A stretch of 64,000 bases of DNA, taken from contig NZ_JAGYJN010000001.1 of the NCBI RefSeq assembly GCF_018402035.1, positions 1-64,000 of the forward strand, in the 5' to 3' direction. The notes beneath the pieces are model-generated. The model ran no database searches, had not been told where the DNA came from, and saw nothing but the letters and a program-made list of their open reading frames with translations. Within the stretch, counting starts at the first letter, position 1. Each line of letters begins with the position of its first letter. Below are positions 16,331-26,255 of this stretch, one piece after another. The position numbers were made by a program, and so were the translations under genes. The DNA is from Roseicyclus sp. Its GTDB lineage: Bacteria > Pseudomonadota > Alphaproteobacteria > Rhodobacterales > Rhodobacteraceae.

Positions 16331-17917
16331 ATGACTTCATTTCTGACGACCGCGCCGCGCCGCTTGATGGTGTCTGCGCTTGCGCTGACGCTTGTTGCCA
16401 GTGCCAGCCATGCCGAAACCCTTCGTTGGGCCCGCGTGGCCGACGCGCTGACGCTTGACCCGCATAGCCAGAACGAGGGGCCGACCTCGACCCTTCTGCA
16501 CCACATGTACGAGACGCTGGTGCGCCGCGATACCGATGGCTCGCTCAAGCCGCGTCTGGCGACCGAATGGTCGATCCATGCCGATGATCCGACGATTTGG
16601 GTCTTGAAGCTGCGCGAAGGCGTGACCTTCCACGACGGCAGCGCCTTCACCGCCGAGGATGTGGTCTTCTCGATGGACCGCGTGCGCCATGAAAGCTCGG
16701 GCTTCCGCGCGCTGCATTCCGCCGTGACCGGTGCGACTGCGATCGACGACTACACCGTGCATATCCAGATGGCAGGCCCTTCGCCGCTTTATGTACAAAA
16801 CCTGACCAACTTCTTCATCATGGATAGCGGCTGGGCCGCCGCCAATGCTGTGGAAGTGCCGCAGAATTTCGCCGCAGGCGAAGAGAATTTCGCCGTGCGC
16901 AACGCCAATGGCACAGGCCCTTACCGCCTTGTGTCGCGCGACCCCGAAGTGCGCACGGTGCTGGCGCATTTTGACGGCCATTGGGATGCAGACCCGCAAG
17001 TGACCGAGATCATCTATACCCCGATCGCCGAGGCCGCGACCCGTGTGGCCGCGCTTTTGTCGGGCGAGGTGGATGTGGTCCAAGACGTGCCTGTGCAAGA
17101 TATCGCGCGTCTGGAACAGACAGCGGGCATCACGGTGGCCACCGGCCCGGAAAACCGCAATATCTTCTTCAGCTATGATCAGGCATCGCCCAAGCTGATC
17201 AGCGCCAATGTCGAAGATAACCCCTTCTCGCACCCCGAAATCCGCGAAGCCATGTCACTGGCCCTTGATCGCGACGCGATCCAGCAGGTGGTGATGCGCG
17301 GCCAGTCGCAGCCCTCGGCCGCGCCGCTTCCGCCCTTCGTCAACGGCTGGCGCGAGGATCTGCACGCCTATGGCGCGCCTGATTACGACCGGGCCAACAC
17401 GCTTGTGCGCGGCATCTATCCCGATGGTTTCTCGGTCGATCTGCATTGCCCCAACGACCGCTACCTCAACGACGAAGCGATCTGTCAGGCTTTCGTCGGC
17501 ATGCTGGGCAGGATCGGCATTAGCGCCAACCTGATCTCGCAGACCCGCTCGCAGCATTTCCCGCTGATCGAGCGTTGGGAGACCGACTTCTACCTGCTCG
17601 GCTGGGGTGTGCCGACCTTTGACAGCGCCTATGTCTTCAACTTCCTCGTGCATGGCCGCGAAGAAGGCTACGGCAGCTACAATGGCGCGCGCTACGACAA
17701 CCCCGAGGTCAACGCGATGATCGAGTCGCTGGCCACCATGACCGATCTGGAGGCCCGCGATGCCACTATCGCGCAAATCTGGGACAAGGTGATGGAAGAT
17801 CGCGTTTTCCTGAACGTGCATAACCAGCTTTTGGCCTATGCCGTGCGCGATGGCATCAACCTGCCGGTTCATCCCGAGAACCAGCCGTCGATGGCCGATG
17901 TGACCTTCACGCGCTGA
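16331..17917 (+). CDS. Peptide-type ABC transporter substrate-binding protein (family 5)
   Basis: A 528-residue secreted protein with signal peptide ending ASASHA. The mature part has the family 5 (DppA/OppA/glutathione type) signatures: DALTLDPHSQNEGPTS, the ligand-entry motif WVLKLREGVTFHDGSAFTAEDV and the later FSHPEIREAMSLALDR. It delivers dipeptides or similar solutes to the permeases encoded downstream. Ribosome site AAAGGGAG precedes the ATG. A strong hairpin follows, so it is probably made in excess over the membrane parts. Confidence 0.92.
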   Translation: MTSFLTTAPRRLMVSALALTLVASASHAETLRWARVADALTLDPHSQNEGPTSTLLHHMYETLVRRDTDGSLKPRLATEWSIHADDPTIWVLKLREGVTFHDGSAFTAEDVVFSMDRVRHESSGFRALHSAVTGATAIDDYTVHIQMAGPSPLYVQNLTNFFIMDSGWAAANAVEVPQNFAAGEENFAVRNANGTGPYRLVSRDPEVRTVLAHFDGHWDADPQVTEIIYTPIAEAATRVAALLSGEVDVVQDVPVQDIARLEQTAGITVATGPENRNIFFSYDQASPKLISANVEDNPFSHPEIREAMSLALDRDAIQQVVMRGQSQPSAAPLPPFVNGWREDLHAYGAPDYDRANTLVRGIYPDGFSVDLHCPNDRYLNDEAICQAFVGMLGRIGISANLISQTRSQHFPLIERWETDFYLLGWGVPTFDSAYVFNFLVHGREEGYGSYNGARYDNPEVNAMIESLATMTDLEARDATIAQIWDKVMEDRVFLNVHNQLLAYAVRDGINLPVHPENQPSMADVTFTR

Positions 17918-17933
17918 TCTGGCGCCAAACTTG

Positions 17934-17970
17934 CGGCCCGCATGGGAACCCCCATGCGGGCCGTTTTCTT
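17934..17970 (+). terminator. Strong hairpin plus T-run after the binding-protein gene
   Basis: A perfect 13-bp stem (17934-17946 with 17951-17963, loop AACC) is followed by TTTTCTT. It has the form of an intrinsic terminator but sits inside the operon between the binding protein and its permease, so partial read-through is expected. Confidence 0.85.
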
Positions 17971-17999
17971 CACACACAGGCCATCAACAGGGGCATCGC

Positions 18000-18986
18000 A
18001 TGCTTGCCTATATCATCCGCCGGATCGTGCAGTCGGTCCTTGTGATGCTGGCCGTGGCGCTCGTGTCTTTCGCGCTGTTTCGCTATGTGGGCGATCCGAT
18101 CTATGCGATGGTCGGCCAAGAAACATCGCTCGAGGATCGTGCCGCGCTGCGCGAAAACCTTGGCCTGAATGATCCTTTTGTTGTCCAATTCGCCCGTTTC
18201 GTGGGCAATGCCGCGCAAGGCGAGTTTGGCATTTCCTACCGTCTGCAACAGCCGGTGATGGAGTTGATCCTGTCGCGCCTGCCTGCGACGTTGGAATTGG
18301 CGCTGATCTCGGGGTTGGCGGCCTTTGTCTTCGGGGTAGGGGCAGGGGTCTATACCGCGCTTCATCGGCGTGGTGCGCTGTCGACGGCGATCATGACCGT
18401 GTCCCTCATCGGTGTGTCGCTGCCCACCTTTCTGATCGGTGTGCTTTTGATCTGGATTTTCGCGGTCGAGTTGCAATGGCTGCCCTCATTCGGGCGGGGT
18501 GACACGGTGGCGTTGCCTTGGGGCTGGGAAACCGGGTTTTTGACGCAATCGGGCCGTGCTTCGCTCATCTTGCCCGCGATCACGCTGGGGCTTTACCAGA
18601 TGACGCTGATCATGCGTCTGGTGCGCGCCGAAATGCTCGAGGTTTTGCGCACCGACTATATCAAATTCGCCCGCGCGCGTGGCCTCAGCAACCGCGCGGT
18701 GCATTTCGGCCATGCGCTCAAAAACACCATGGTGCCCGTGATCACCATCACCGGGCTGCAACTGGGCTCGATCATCGCTTTCGCCATCATCACCGAGACC
18801 GTGTTTCAATGGCCGGGCGTCGGTGCCTTGTTCATCAACTCCGTGCGTGTCGTCGATGTGCCGGTGATGTCGGCCTATCTGGTGCTGATCGCGCTGATTT
18901 TCGTCATCATCAACCTGATCGTCGATCTGCTATATTATGCGGTCGATCCCCGCCTGCGCGTCGAGCGCGGCGGTGTGCGGCACTGA
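18000..18986 (+). CDS. Dipeptide-type ABC transporter permease (DppB-like)
   Basis: A 328-residue inner-membrane permease with six hydrophobic segments and the ABC loop motif ([20 protein letters not shown] followed by the hydrophobic patch of the family). The N-terminus [17 protein letters not shown] is typical of DppB. The ATG at 18000 is chosen over an upstream frame extension because AGGGGC precedes it and the family begins here. It is intact, unlike the three genes after it, and ends 10 bases before the dppC-like gene. Confidence 0.93.
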   Translation: MLAYIIRRIVQSVLVMLAVALVSFALFRYVGDPIYAMVGQETSLEDRAALRENLGLNDPFVVQFARFVGNAAQGEFGISYRLQQPVMELILSRLPATLELALISGLAAFVFGVGAGVYTALHRRGALSTAIMTVSLIGVSLPTFLIGVLLIWIFAVELQWLPSFGRGDTVALPWGWETGFLTQSGRASLILPAITLGLYQMTLIMRLVRAEMLEVLRTDYIKFARARGLSNRAVHFGHALKNTMVPVITITGLQLGSIIAFAIITETVFQWPGVGALFINSVRVVDVPVMSAYLVLIALIFVIINLIVDLLYYAVDPRLRVERGGVRH

Positions 18987-18996
18987 GGGGGGCGTT

Positions 18997-19930
18997 ATGC
19001 AAGATACCAAGCCACGCGGCCGCCTTTTCCGCATCTGGGACAGCGATGTCGCGGCCTCGTTCCGCCGCTCGCCGGTGGCGATCATCTCGGGTCTTGTGGC
19101 GCTGGTGATCGTGCTGGCGGCCATTTTTGCGCCGTGGATCGCGCCCACCAACCCTTATGACCCCTCCAGCCTGAACCTGATGGATGGCTTCACGCCCCCG
19201 ATGCAGCCCAACGCCTTTACCGGCAGCACCTATCTGATGGGCACCGACAATCAGGGCCGCGATGTGTTCTCGACCATCCTTTACGGTGCGCGCATTTCGC
19301 TTTTCGTGGGGGTCTCTGCGGTGCTCTTGGCGATGGTCTTGGGCATCAGCGCGGGTCTGGTGGCGGGTTATCGCGGCGGTTGGGTCGATGCGGTCTTGAT
19401 GCGGGTTGCCGATGTGCAGCTCTCCTTCCCCTCGATCCTGATCGCGCTTTTGATCTTTGGCGTGGCGCGCGGCATCATCCCCCCCACCCAGCGCGAGGCG
19501 ATGGCGATCTGGGTCTTGATCGTGGCCATCGGGCTCAGTGATTGGGTGCAATTCGCGCGCGTCGTGCGCGGTGCGACCATGGTGGAAAAGGGCAAGGAAT
19601 ATGTCCAAGCCGCCCGCGTGATCGGTGTCACGCCCCTTGCGCATCTTGATCCGCCACATCTTGCCCAATGTGATGGGCCCGGTGCTGGTGATTGCCACGA
19701 TCAGCGTGGCGCTTGCCATCATCGCCGAGGCGACGCTGTCCTTTCTTGGCGTGGGCGTGCCGCCGACCCAGCCCAGCCTTGGCACGCTGATCCGCATCGG
19801 CCAGCAATTCCTGTTCTCGGGCGAATGGTGGATCTTGCTGTTCCCTGCGTTGACGCTGTTGGCGCTGGCCTTGTCGGTCAACATGCTCGGCGATTGGCTG
19901 CGCGATGCGCTGAACCCGAGGTTGCGCTGA
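18997..19930 (+). pseudogene. DppC-like permease, frameshifted
   Basis: The frame from ATG 18997 encodes a DppC-type permease ([17 protein letters not shown] region, then [16 protein letters not shown]) up to about residue 213 (AARVIGVTP). It then loses similarity; the remainder of the permease ([16 protein letters not shown] to the end DALNPRLR) continues in the next frame to 19930. Removing one C from the run CCCC at 19633-19636 restores a full-length protein of about 310 residues. The gene is either damaged or carries a sequencing error. Confidence 0.85.
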
Positions 19931-20915
19931 TGACCAAGCCATTGCTGTCCGTCCGTGATCTTGTTGTCGAATTCCCCACAAGGCGCGGCACACTGCGCGC
20001 GCTTGATGGGGTGTCGTTTGACATCGCCCCTGGCGAGGTTTTGGGGATGGTGGGCGAGATCCGGGGCGGGCAAATCCATCACCGGGGCCGCCATCATCGG
20101 CCTGATCGAGCCGCCCGGTCGCATCGCGGGGGGCGAGGTCTGGCTCGGGGATGATGCGTATCGACCAGCTTTCGCCCGAAGCCATGCGCCGTGTGCGCGG
20201 CCGCCGGATCGGCATGGTGTTCCAAGACCCGCTGACCAGCCTCAACCCGCTCTACACCATCGCCCAGCAACTGACCGAGACGATCCGTACCCATATGGAT
20301 GTCTCCGAGAAAGAAGCGCGCGCGCGCGCCATCGCACTCTTGGATCGGGTGGGCATTCCCGCCGCCGCGCGCCGGATCGATGATTACCCGCATCATTTCT
20401 CCGGCGGTATGCGCCAGCGCGTGGTGATTGCCTTGGCCCTCGCCGCCGAGCCGGAACTGGTCATCGCCGATGAGCCGACGACAGCGCTTGATGTCTCGGT
20501 GCAGGCGCAGATTATCGATGTGCTGAAAGAGATCTGCGCCGAACGGGGGGCTGCAGTGATGCTGATCACCCATGATATGGGCGTGATCGCGGAAACCGCC
20601 GACCGTGTCGCGGTGCTTTACGCGGGCCGCATGGCCGAGATCGGGCCGGTGCGCGATGTAATTCTGCACGCGCGCCACCCCTATACCGCTGGGCTGATGG
20701 GCTCGATCCCGACGCTGGAACAGATGTCCGACCGCTTGGTGCAGATCCCCGGTGCCATGCCGCGTTTGGATGCGATCCCTGCGGGCTGCGCCTTCAACCC
20801 GCGCTGCATGCAGGTCATGGATCGCTGCTTGCGCGACCGCCCCGGCCTCACGCCCGTCGCCCCGCAGCACGAAGCCGCCTGTTGGCTGTTGGAGACGGAA
20901 CAGCACCATGGCTGA
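19930..20915 (+). pseudogene. DppD-like ABC ATPase, two frameshifts
   Basis: The ATG at 19930 overlaps the dppC stop. The reading begins as an oligopeptide ABC ATPase ([23 protein letters not shown]), shifts at the Walker A motif (an extra A at 20059 disrupts GESGAGKS) and shifts again near 20147-20150 (one G too many in GGGG). The rest is continuous: VFQDPLTSLNPLYTI, signature FSGGMRQRV, Walker B LVIADEPTTALD, and the C-terminal Cys cluster GCAFNPRCM. Dropping the two bases gives a normal ATPase of about 327 residues. Confidence 0.85.
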
Positions 20916-21904
20916 ACCCTTTTTGACGGTCACGGGCCTGACCCGCCGCTTCGATGTCTCCAAACCTTGGCTGAACCGCGTGCTAGAGCGTGAAGAGCGT
21001 CAATTCCTGACCGCCACGGCGGATGTCAGCTTTGCCATCAACAAGGGCGAGACCTTTGCCTTGGTGGGCGAGTCCGGTTCTGGCAAATCGACCATCGCCA
21101 AGATGATCGTGGGGCTATTGACCCCAAGCGCGGGCCAGATCGCGATTGAGGGGCAGGCGATGGACCCCGCCGACCCCATCGCCATGCGCGCGCTGCGCCG
21201 TCGGATGCAGATGATCTTTCAAGACCCCTTCGCCAGCCTCAACCCCCGTTGGCGCGTGGGCGATATCATCGCGGAACCGATCCGCACCTTGGGCCTGATG
21301 CCACGGGGCGATGTGGGCCGCGAGGTGGCGACGGCTGTTGGATCTGGTGGGGCTGTCAGCCGCCGATGCCGGCAAATTCCCGCACGAATTTTCGGGCGGC
21401 CAGCGCCAGCGCATCGCGATTGCCCGCGCACTGTCCTCACGGCCCGAATTCATCGTCTGTGACGAGCCGACATCCGCGCTCGATGTCTCGGTGCAGGCGC
21501 AAATCCTCAACCTGATGCGCGATCTGCAAGATGAGTTCAAACTGACCTATCTGCTGATCTCGCATGATCTGTCGGTGGTGCGGCACATGTCGAACCGGAT
21601 CGGCGTGCTTTATCTGGGCCGCTTGGTCGAGGTGGCCGATGCCAAGCGGCTGTTTCACGAACCCCAGCACCCCTATACGCGGATGCTGCTTGATGCGGTG
21701 CCCGATCTGGCGCTCTCGGGGCGTCGGCGTACATCGGTCAGCGGTGAAATCCCGAACCCGATCTCGCCCCCTGCGGGCTGTGCCTTTCACCCGCGCTGCC
21801 CATTGGTCAGGGCTGAGTGCAAACTCGCGGTGCCCGTGCTGCGCGCCACGCCGACAGGGCAGGCGGCCTGTATCTTGGCCGGTATGACGCAGGTCGTGTC
21901 GTAA
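20908..21904 (+). pseudogene. DppF-like ABC ATPase, frameshifted
   Basis: Starts at ATG 20908, inside the end of the previous gene. Walker A VGESGSGKSTIAKM, Q-loop MIFQDPFASLNP and the region to PRGDVGREVA are in one frame; from about 21331 the rest (LLDLVGLSAADAGKFPHEF, signature FSGGQRQRI, Walker B IVCDEPTSALD, and the oligopeptide C-terminal domain) is in another. An extra A at 21331 explains the break. As read, no full ATPase would be made. It is the last gene of the transporter operon. Confidence 0.85.
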
Positions 21905-22083
21905 ACGTTGGCCCTTTGTGCCGCGCCGCGCGCTACGCCCATCCTGCCCATGGCGTGCAACGCCGGTTCCATCAAACCGCGCGCAAATCGCAAGATCGCC
22001 TTGCGCCTAGAGTGGATGTCATTATCCTAAGTGCGTGATCTGTCGAAAGACAAGGATCATGGTTCCCAAGTGATGATGGCGTG

Positions 22084-22860
22084 ATGGAAATTAATCTTAC
22101 CTTCGAGCGCCCCGAGGATGGGCCCAGCTCTGGGCCGGTATCCGTGGGTTGGTTTTTGACCAGCGATAAGCAGGCCGTGCTCTATGACCCGCCCGAGCGT
22201 GTATCGTTTCGCCAAACCAATCGCGCCCATGCCAAATCTGCGGGTCGCTGCCCCGGTGTGGTGCAGCTTGAAAGCCGCTATTTCATGGTGAAATGCCCCT
22301 TTGACCTGCACCTTGGCTTTTCGCGCGATGCCGATGGCAAGGCGCGGCTGGTCAACCGGGCGGGCAATACAAGCACGATCCGCGCCAACAAGCTTGCCGA
22401 TGCCGTGGTCTTGGTGAACGAGGCCGAGTGGCGCTTTCCCGACCGCCCGACCCTCCAGCTTGTGCTGCCATACTGCTTCATCGCCGATGAGATGGTCTAT
22501 CTCACCCAGCTGTCCCCCTTCCTCCACTACCGCAAAGAGCCATTGCCCGGCACAATCTTTGGCGGTCGCTTTCCGATCAATATCTGGCCACGCGCCTTGA
22601 TGTGGGGCTTTGAATGGCATGAGCCGCAAAAGGATATCATCCTGCGCCGTGGCGAGCCGCTGTTTTATTGCCAGTTCGAAACCAATGATCCCGCCCGCCC
22701 CATCCAACTGGTCGCAGCCGAGCGCACACCAGAGCTGAAGACATATCTCGAGCAGATCGGCGGCGTGGTGAATTACGTCAACCAGACCTTCGGCCTTTTC
22801 GACGCCGCCGAGGCGCTGCGCCCCAAGCGCTTGCTTCAGCGCAAAGAGCCTAAGGGTTGA
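22084..22860 (+). CDS. Conserved-looking protein of unknown function
   Basis: A 258-residue soluble protein (a GTG three bases earlier is an alternative start). It has no signal peptide or membrane helix. It contains several aromatic- and Pro-rich stretches (VGWFLTSDKQAVLYDPPERV, LPYCFIADEMVYLTQL, FPINIWPRALMWGFEWHEP) and cysteines spaced through the middle. I do not recognise the family with confidence; DUF6065 is a loose guess. It is transcribed alone after the transporter and meets the Ldh2 gene stop to stop with no gap. The 179 bases before it show no gene. Confidence 0.6.
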   Translation: MEINLTFERPEDGPSSGPVSVGWFLTSDKQAVLYDPPERVSFRQTNRAHAKSAGRCPGVVQLESRYFMVKCPFDLHLGFSRDADGKARLVNRAGNTSTIRANKLADAVVLVNEAEWRFPDRPTLQLVLPYCFIADEMVYLTQLSPFLHYRKEPLPGTIFGGRFPINIWPRALMWGFEWHEPQKDIILRRGEPLFYCQFETNDPARPIQLVAAERTPELKTYLEQIGGVVNYVNQTFGLFDAAEALRPKRLLQRKEPKG

Positions 22861-23865
22861 TCACAGCGCGCGGATCTTGTCCAAGGTTGCCACGCTGACC
22901 GCCACGCCCATGGTCTGGGCGCGCGCGCGCGCCTTGGCGCGTCCATCACCGGGGAGCCTTGCCCCGGCCATGCCCCGGATCTCGCCGGTCAGCCGTGCGA
23001 TGCGCGCGGCAAAGGCCCCGCCCGAGCTGGTTTCCGCATCAATCGCGATAAAAACTTGGCCCGTGCGCGGTGGCCCACCCGCCGTGCCGGAAAAGGGGCT
23101 TGCATCCATGCCAAGATTTGCCCCGGTCATGGCCGCAGCCATGGTTTCGACCAAAAGCGCAAGGCCCACACCCTTGTAGCCGCCCGATGGTGCCATCGAA
23201 CCCTTCAGCGCAACCTCCGGATCGGTGGTGGGGTTGCCATCCGCATCCAGCCCCCATCCTTCGGGGATGGGGCGGCCCTCTCGGGCATGTTTCATGATCT
23301 CGGATTTGGCGATGGTGCTGGCACTTTGGTCGATCAAGAGCGCCGCGCCACCCGCCCCGTCGGGTGCGGCAAGCGAGATCGGATTGGTCCCGACCACGGG
23401 GCGCGTGCCCCCCGATGGCGCAATGGAGGCAGGCGCATTGGTAAAGCCAAGCGCCAAGAACCCCGCATGGGCCAGCGTCAGCGTATGCACCCCCAAGACC
23501 CCGCAGTTATAGGAATTCGACACGGCAAGTGCCGCGATACCTTGAGCGCGCGCTGCAGGGATCAAGGCCTCAAAACCCGCCGCGATTGCAACATGGGCAA
23601 AGCCCGTGGCCGCATCGGCCAGTACAAGCCCCGGTTTGGGCTGGGTGATGATCGGGCGCGCGGTGCCATCGACCTTGCCGCAGCGCAGATGCTCGCAATA
23701 GATCGGGATATAGGCCAGACCGTGGCTGGCGACGCCATCGGCCTCGGTCTGGGCGGTGGCGCGCGCGAGGGCGGTTGCCGCTTTCCCATTGGCACCTGCA
23801 CGGGTCAAAGCGCGGTAGGCGAGCGCTTCGATCTCGCCCAAGCTCAATGTCTCGGTCTGGCCCAT
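22861..23865 (-). CDS. Ldh2/MDH2-family NAD(P)H-dependent oxidoreductase
   Basis: A 334-residue member of the malate/L-lactate dehydrogenase 2 family, a fold unlike classical dehydrogenases. Signatures include ADGVASHGLAYIPIY near residue 45, NSYNCGVLG, and SGGTRPVVGTNPISLA. Family members reduce 2-oxo acids or cyclic imines such as pyrroline-2-carboxylate, or oxidise sugar acids such as ureidoglycolate and 2,3-diketogulonate. Position does not settle the substrate. It is the last gene of a four-gene operon with a DUF3726-like protein, an unknown protein and an M19-like peptidase. Confidence 0.88.
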   Translation of the reverse strand: MGQTETLSLGEIEALAYRALTRAGANGKAATALARATAQTEADGVASHGLAYIPIYCEHLRCGKVDGTARPIITQPKPGLVLADAATGFAHVAIAAGFEALIPAARAQGIAALAVSNSYNCGVLGVHTLTLAHAGFLALGFTNAPASIAPSGGTRPVVGTNPISLAAPDGAGGAALLIDQSASTIAKSEIMKHAREGRPIPEGWGLDADGNPTTDPEVALKGSMAPSGGYKGVGLALLVETMAAAMTGANLGMDASPFSGTAGGPPRTGQVFIAIDAETSSGGAFAARIARLTGEIRGMAGARLPGDGRAKARARAQTMGVAVSVATLDKIRAL

Positions 23866-23870
23866 GTGTC

Positions 23871-24548
23871 TTATCCTTCTGTCTTTGGTCTTGCTGCGTC
23901 TGGGCTGGGCTTTGCCTCGCCCGCGCCTGACAATCGGCGCGCCTCGGTCTCGGGGGCAAAGGTGCGCTCAGCAAGCCGGTTCAGGCTTGCATAGGCTGAT
24001 AATGGGCAATGCGCGCGGTGCGGCTGTAAGGCCGCGGCGGCATGCTCTGTGTCGCTTGGCCCCCATGCTACCCAATCGGCCAGCCTTTGCGCGGGGGCAG
24101 GGACGTTATGTGCATCAAGCGCCCCTCTTGCCGTCAGGGCAAACCGGCTTTCGCCCCATGTCACGGCGTAACCTTGCCGATGGCGGCGCGCGATATCGGC
24201 CAGATAGGGCAGTAAAAGCAGCGGGGCCAAGACAGGGCCGATGCGCCCCATCGCGCCCGGCGCATTTGCATGGTCAGACAGCGCGGTCCCAAGCGCGATG
24301 GGGCAAAGAGGTGCCGCGCCGTGATGGACCAAGCCCCCCTTTTCTTCCCATGCCGGGGCCAGGGCCGCATCCGCCATGCCGTCTGTTTGGGCCAAGAGAT
24401 CGGCGGCCAATGCCATCGCGGCCAAGCCTGACCCCTCCAGCCAGCGCAGGGCGCGGCCAAATTCCTCGGCCATGCCCCACGTCCGCCCGGCACCGCGCGC
24501 GGCCTTGCGCAGCAAAGCCTCGGCCTCGCCCAGCGATAATGCGATCAC
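23871..24548 (-). CDS. DUF3726-like protein
   Basis: A 225-residue protein starting at GTG 24548, which overlaps the stop of the upstream gene (GTGA). It begins MIALSLGEAEALLRKAARG and has RTWGMAEEFGRALRWLEGSGL, matching my memory of DUF3726 proteins found beside Ldh2-family enzymes in Rhodobacteraceae. No catalytic motif is evident, and the protein is rich in Ala and Leu. It is coupled to its neighbours and probably works in the same pathway. The family name is tentative. Confidence 0.6.
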   Translation of the reverse strand: MIALSLGEAEALLRKAARGAGRTWGMAEEFGRALRWLEGSGLAAMALAADLLAQTDGMADAALAPAWEEKGGLVHHGAAPLCPIALGTALSDHANAPGAMGRIGPVLAPLLLLPYLADIARRHRQGYAVTWGESRFALTARGALDAHNVPAPAQRLADWVAWGPSDTEHAAAALQPHRAHCPLSAYASLNRLAERTFAPETEARRLSGAGEAKPSPDAARPKTEG

Positions 24549-26248
24549 GCCGATGCCTCGCGCGGCGGATAGGCCCAATCATCCTCGGGCAGATCATGCA
24601 ATTCATGCGGGAAAGGCGCGCCGCGAAACATGTTGATCCGCACCCAGCGATCCGAGCGGGGATCGAAATAGCCCGCGCCGAAAAACGACAGCTTGGCGCG
24701 CAGCATGTCGATGGGCATCAGATTGGCCCCGATGGTGTTGTCGCGGATTTCGGCATAGGAGTGGCGTGCGGCGATCTGGGCGCGTCTGACGCTATGACGA
24801 TGTTCGGGATGGGCCAGCAAGACCCCCGCGATAGGCGCATCCTCGGGTAGATCGCGCAAGGCCACCTCGAGGCGCATCGCATCGCGCCCGGGGGCAAGCG
24901 GCTGTTCATAAGCGCTTAAATCCTCGTGCAATGTCTCACCCAAGCGCGGCTCTTGCTTTGCGGCCGAAACATACCATGTGCGCGCCTGCGCCTCGGCCGC
25001 CTGCCAATCAAGATCGCGCGCCCAGCCATAGACATCGCCCAAGATCGCGCGCAGCCGGCCCACCGACATCGCGCCGTCGATGGTGAAACCCGCGTCCTCG
25101 TCGGCGGCCATGCAGCAGGCCAGCCCATCGACCAGATCGCCATGCGGCTCCAGCAAGAGCGAAACCAACATTTCCTGCCCTTCCTCGTGCAGATGCGCAG
25201 CGCCCCAGCGCCACAGCGCGTCCCAGCCCAGCGGTGTGGCCAGATCGGCGCCCTCCAGATGCGCGGCCAAGCGCCCCAGATCCTCGGTCAGATCGGCCAG
25301 TCGCGCGATCTGGACCGGATGGTCCGACTGCCACAGCGCCACGGCGCGCCGCGCGCGCGCAAGAATGGCAGAAAAGCGGGCGATGCGGGCCGGGTCGGGC
25401 AGGGCGATGGCGCGCACGCGGGCCAATGCCTCTTCTCGGGCCATGATCCAATTGTTGAACAAGATCGGATGGCTGATCAAGAAAGGCGCCATGCCAAGCC
25501 CAGTGGAATTGCCAATCCCGATCATGCGGCGCAGATCAGGCGCAATCACGGTCGCAGTCTTGGGCGCGCGTTTACGGGCCATTTCCTCGACCAGATCCAG
25601 CACGAAGGCACGGATCAGCCAAACGGTCAGCATTTCGACCTGAAAGGGCGGGGTGAACTCGGGTCGCATCGCAATCGTCTCGCGGTCGGCGGCCCCAAGC
25701 TTGCCCGAGCCATAAACCGCCGTGGTGCGCATCACATAGCCCACGCCCGCGACCAGATCGGCATCGGGCTGATGCCCTGCCGCCAGCGCCGTAACAACAT
25801 GATCGAATAGCCGCACCGAGCGGTTGGCGCGCGAGACCGACAATTCGCGCGCGCTGACACGGCCCGCTTCCTGCAGCGGGATTTCTGCGCCCAGCCGGGC
25901 GATATCGGACGCCTCGGGGATGCCGTCGAACAGGGTAAAGGTCGCATCCCATGCGGTGGCGATGACCCGGTCGCTGCGCGCTTCGGGTGGCAGATCATGA
26001 CCAAAAGCAACAAGGCTATAGGCGCGGTCGGGGCCATGCATCGTATAGACCGCCACCCCCACGCCGCGCGCGTCGATGTCGAAGTGCCGCCGCTCATAGC
26101 GCCAGCCCTCTTGGCGCAGGCGGCGCAAGAGCACGCGCATGAACGAGAGCCGCGATTGATGGAACGAGCCCAAGCGCGACAGCCGCATCACCGTCTCGGG
26201 CGCGCGGCGGGCGATTGTGACCTCTGGTGTGGTGGCTGTCTCCATCAT
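24545..26248 (-). CDS. Unrecognised 567-residue protein
   Basis: A long soluble protein with no signal peptide or membrane segment. Two ATG codons (26248, 26245) follow the M19 stop by 7 bases. Notable stretches are ERRHFDIDARGVGVAVYTMHGPDR near the N-terminus, VMRTTAVYGSGKLGAADRE, and FLISHPILFNNWI in the middle, all with the look of conserved blocks. It is Arg-, Ala- and Leu-rich with several His and Asp pairs but shows no nucleotide-binding loop. I cannot assign a function. It sits between the peptidase-like and DUF3726-like genes with tight coupling. Confidence 0.7.
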   Translation of the reverse strand: MMETATTPEVTIARRAPETVMRLSRLGSFHQSRLSFMRVLLRRLRQEGWRYERRHFDIDARGVGVAVYTMHGPDRAYSLVAFGHDLPPEARSDRVIATAWDATFTLFDGIPEASDIARLGAEIPLQEAGRVSARELSVSRANRSVRLFDHVVTALAAGHQPDADLVAGVGYVMRTTAVYGSGKLGAADRETIAMRPEFTPPFQVEMLTVWLIRAFVLDLVEEMARKRAPKTATVIAPDLRRMIGIGNSTGLGMAPFLISHPILFNNWIMAREEALARVRAIALPDPARIARFSAILARARRAVALWQSDHPVQIARLADLTEDLGRLAAHLEGADLATPLGWDALWRWGAAHLHEEGQEMLVSLLLEPHGDLVDGLACCMAADEDAGFTIDGAMSVGRLRAILGDVYGWARDLDWQAAEAQARTWYVSAAKQEPRLGETLHEDLSAYEQPLAPGRDAMRLEVALRDLPEDAPIAGVLLAHPEHRHSVRRAQIAARHSYAEIRDNTIGANLMPIDMLRAKLSFFGAGYFDPRSDRWVRINMFRGAPFPHELHDLPEDDWAYPPREASA

Positions 26249-26255
26249 GATGCGC

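Noticed and set aside
18910..20124. A 404-codon minus-strand frame opposite the permease genes
   Set aside because: Antisense to conserved permease and ATPase sequence; its product shows no family features.
18997..21904. Programmed ribosomal frameshifting in the ABC transporter
   Set aside because: Four +1 corrections at unrelated sequences, two in plain homopolymers, without stimulatory structure, point to damage or sequencing error instead.
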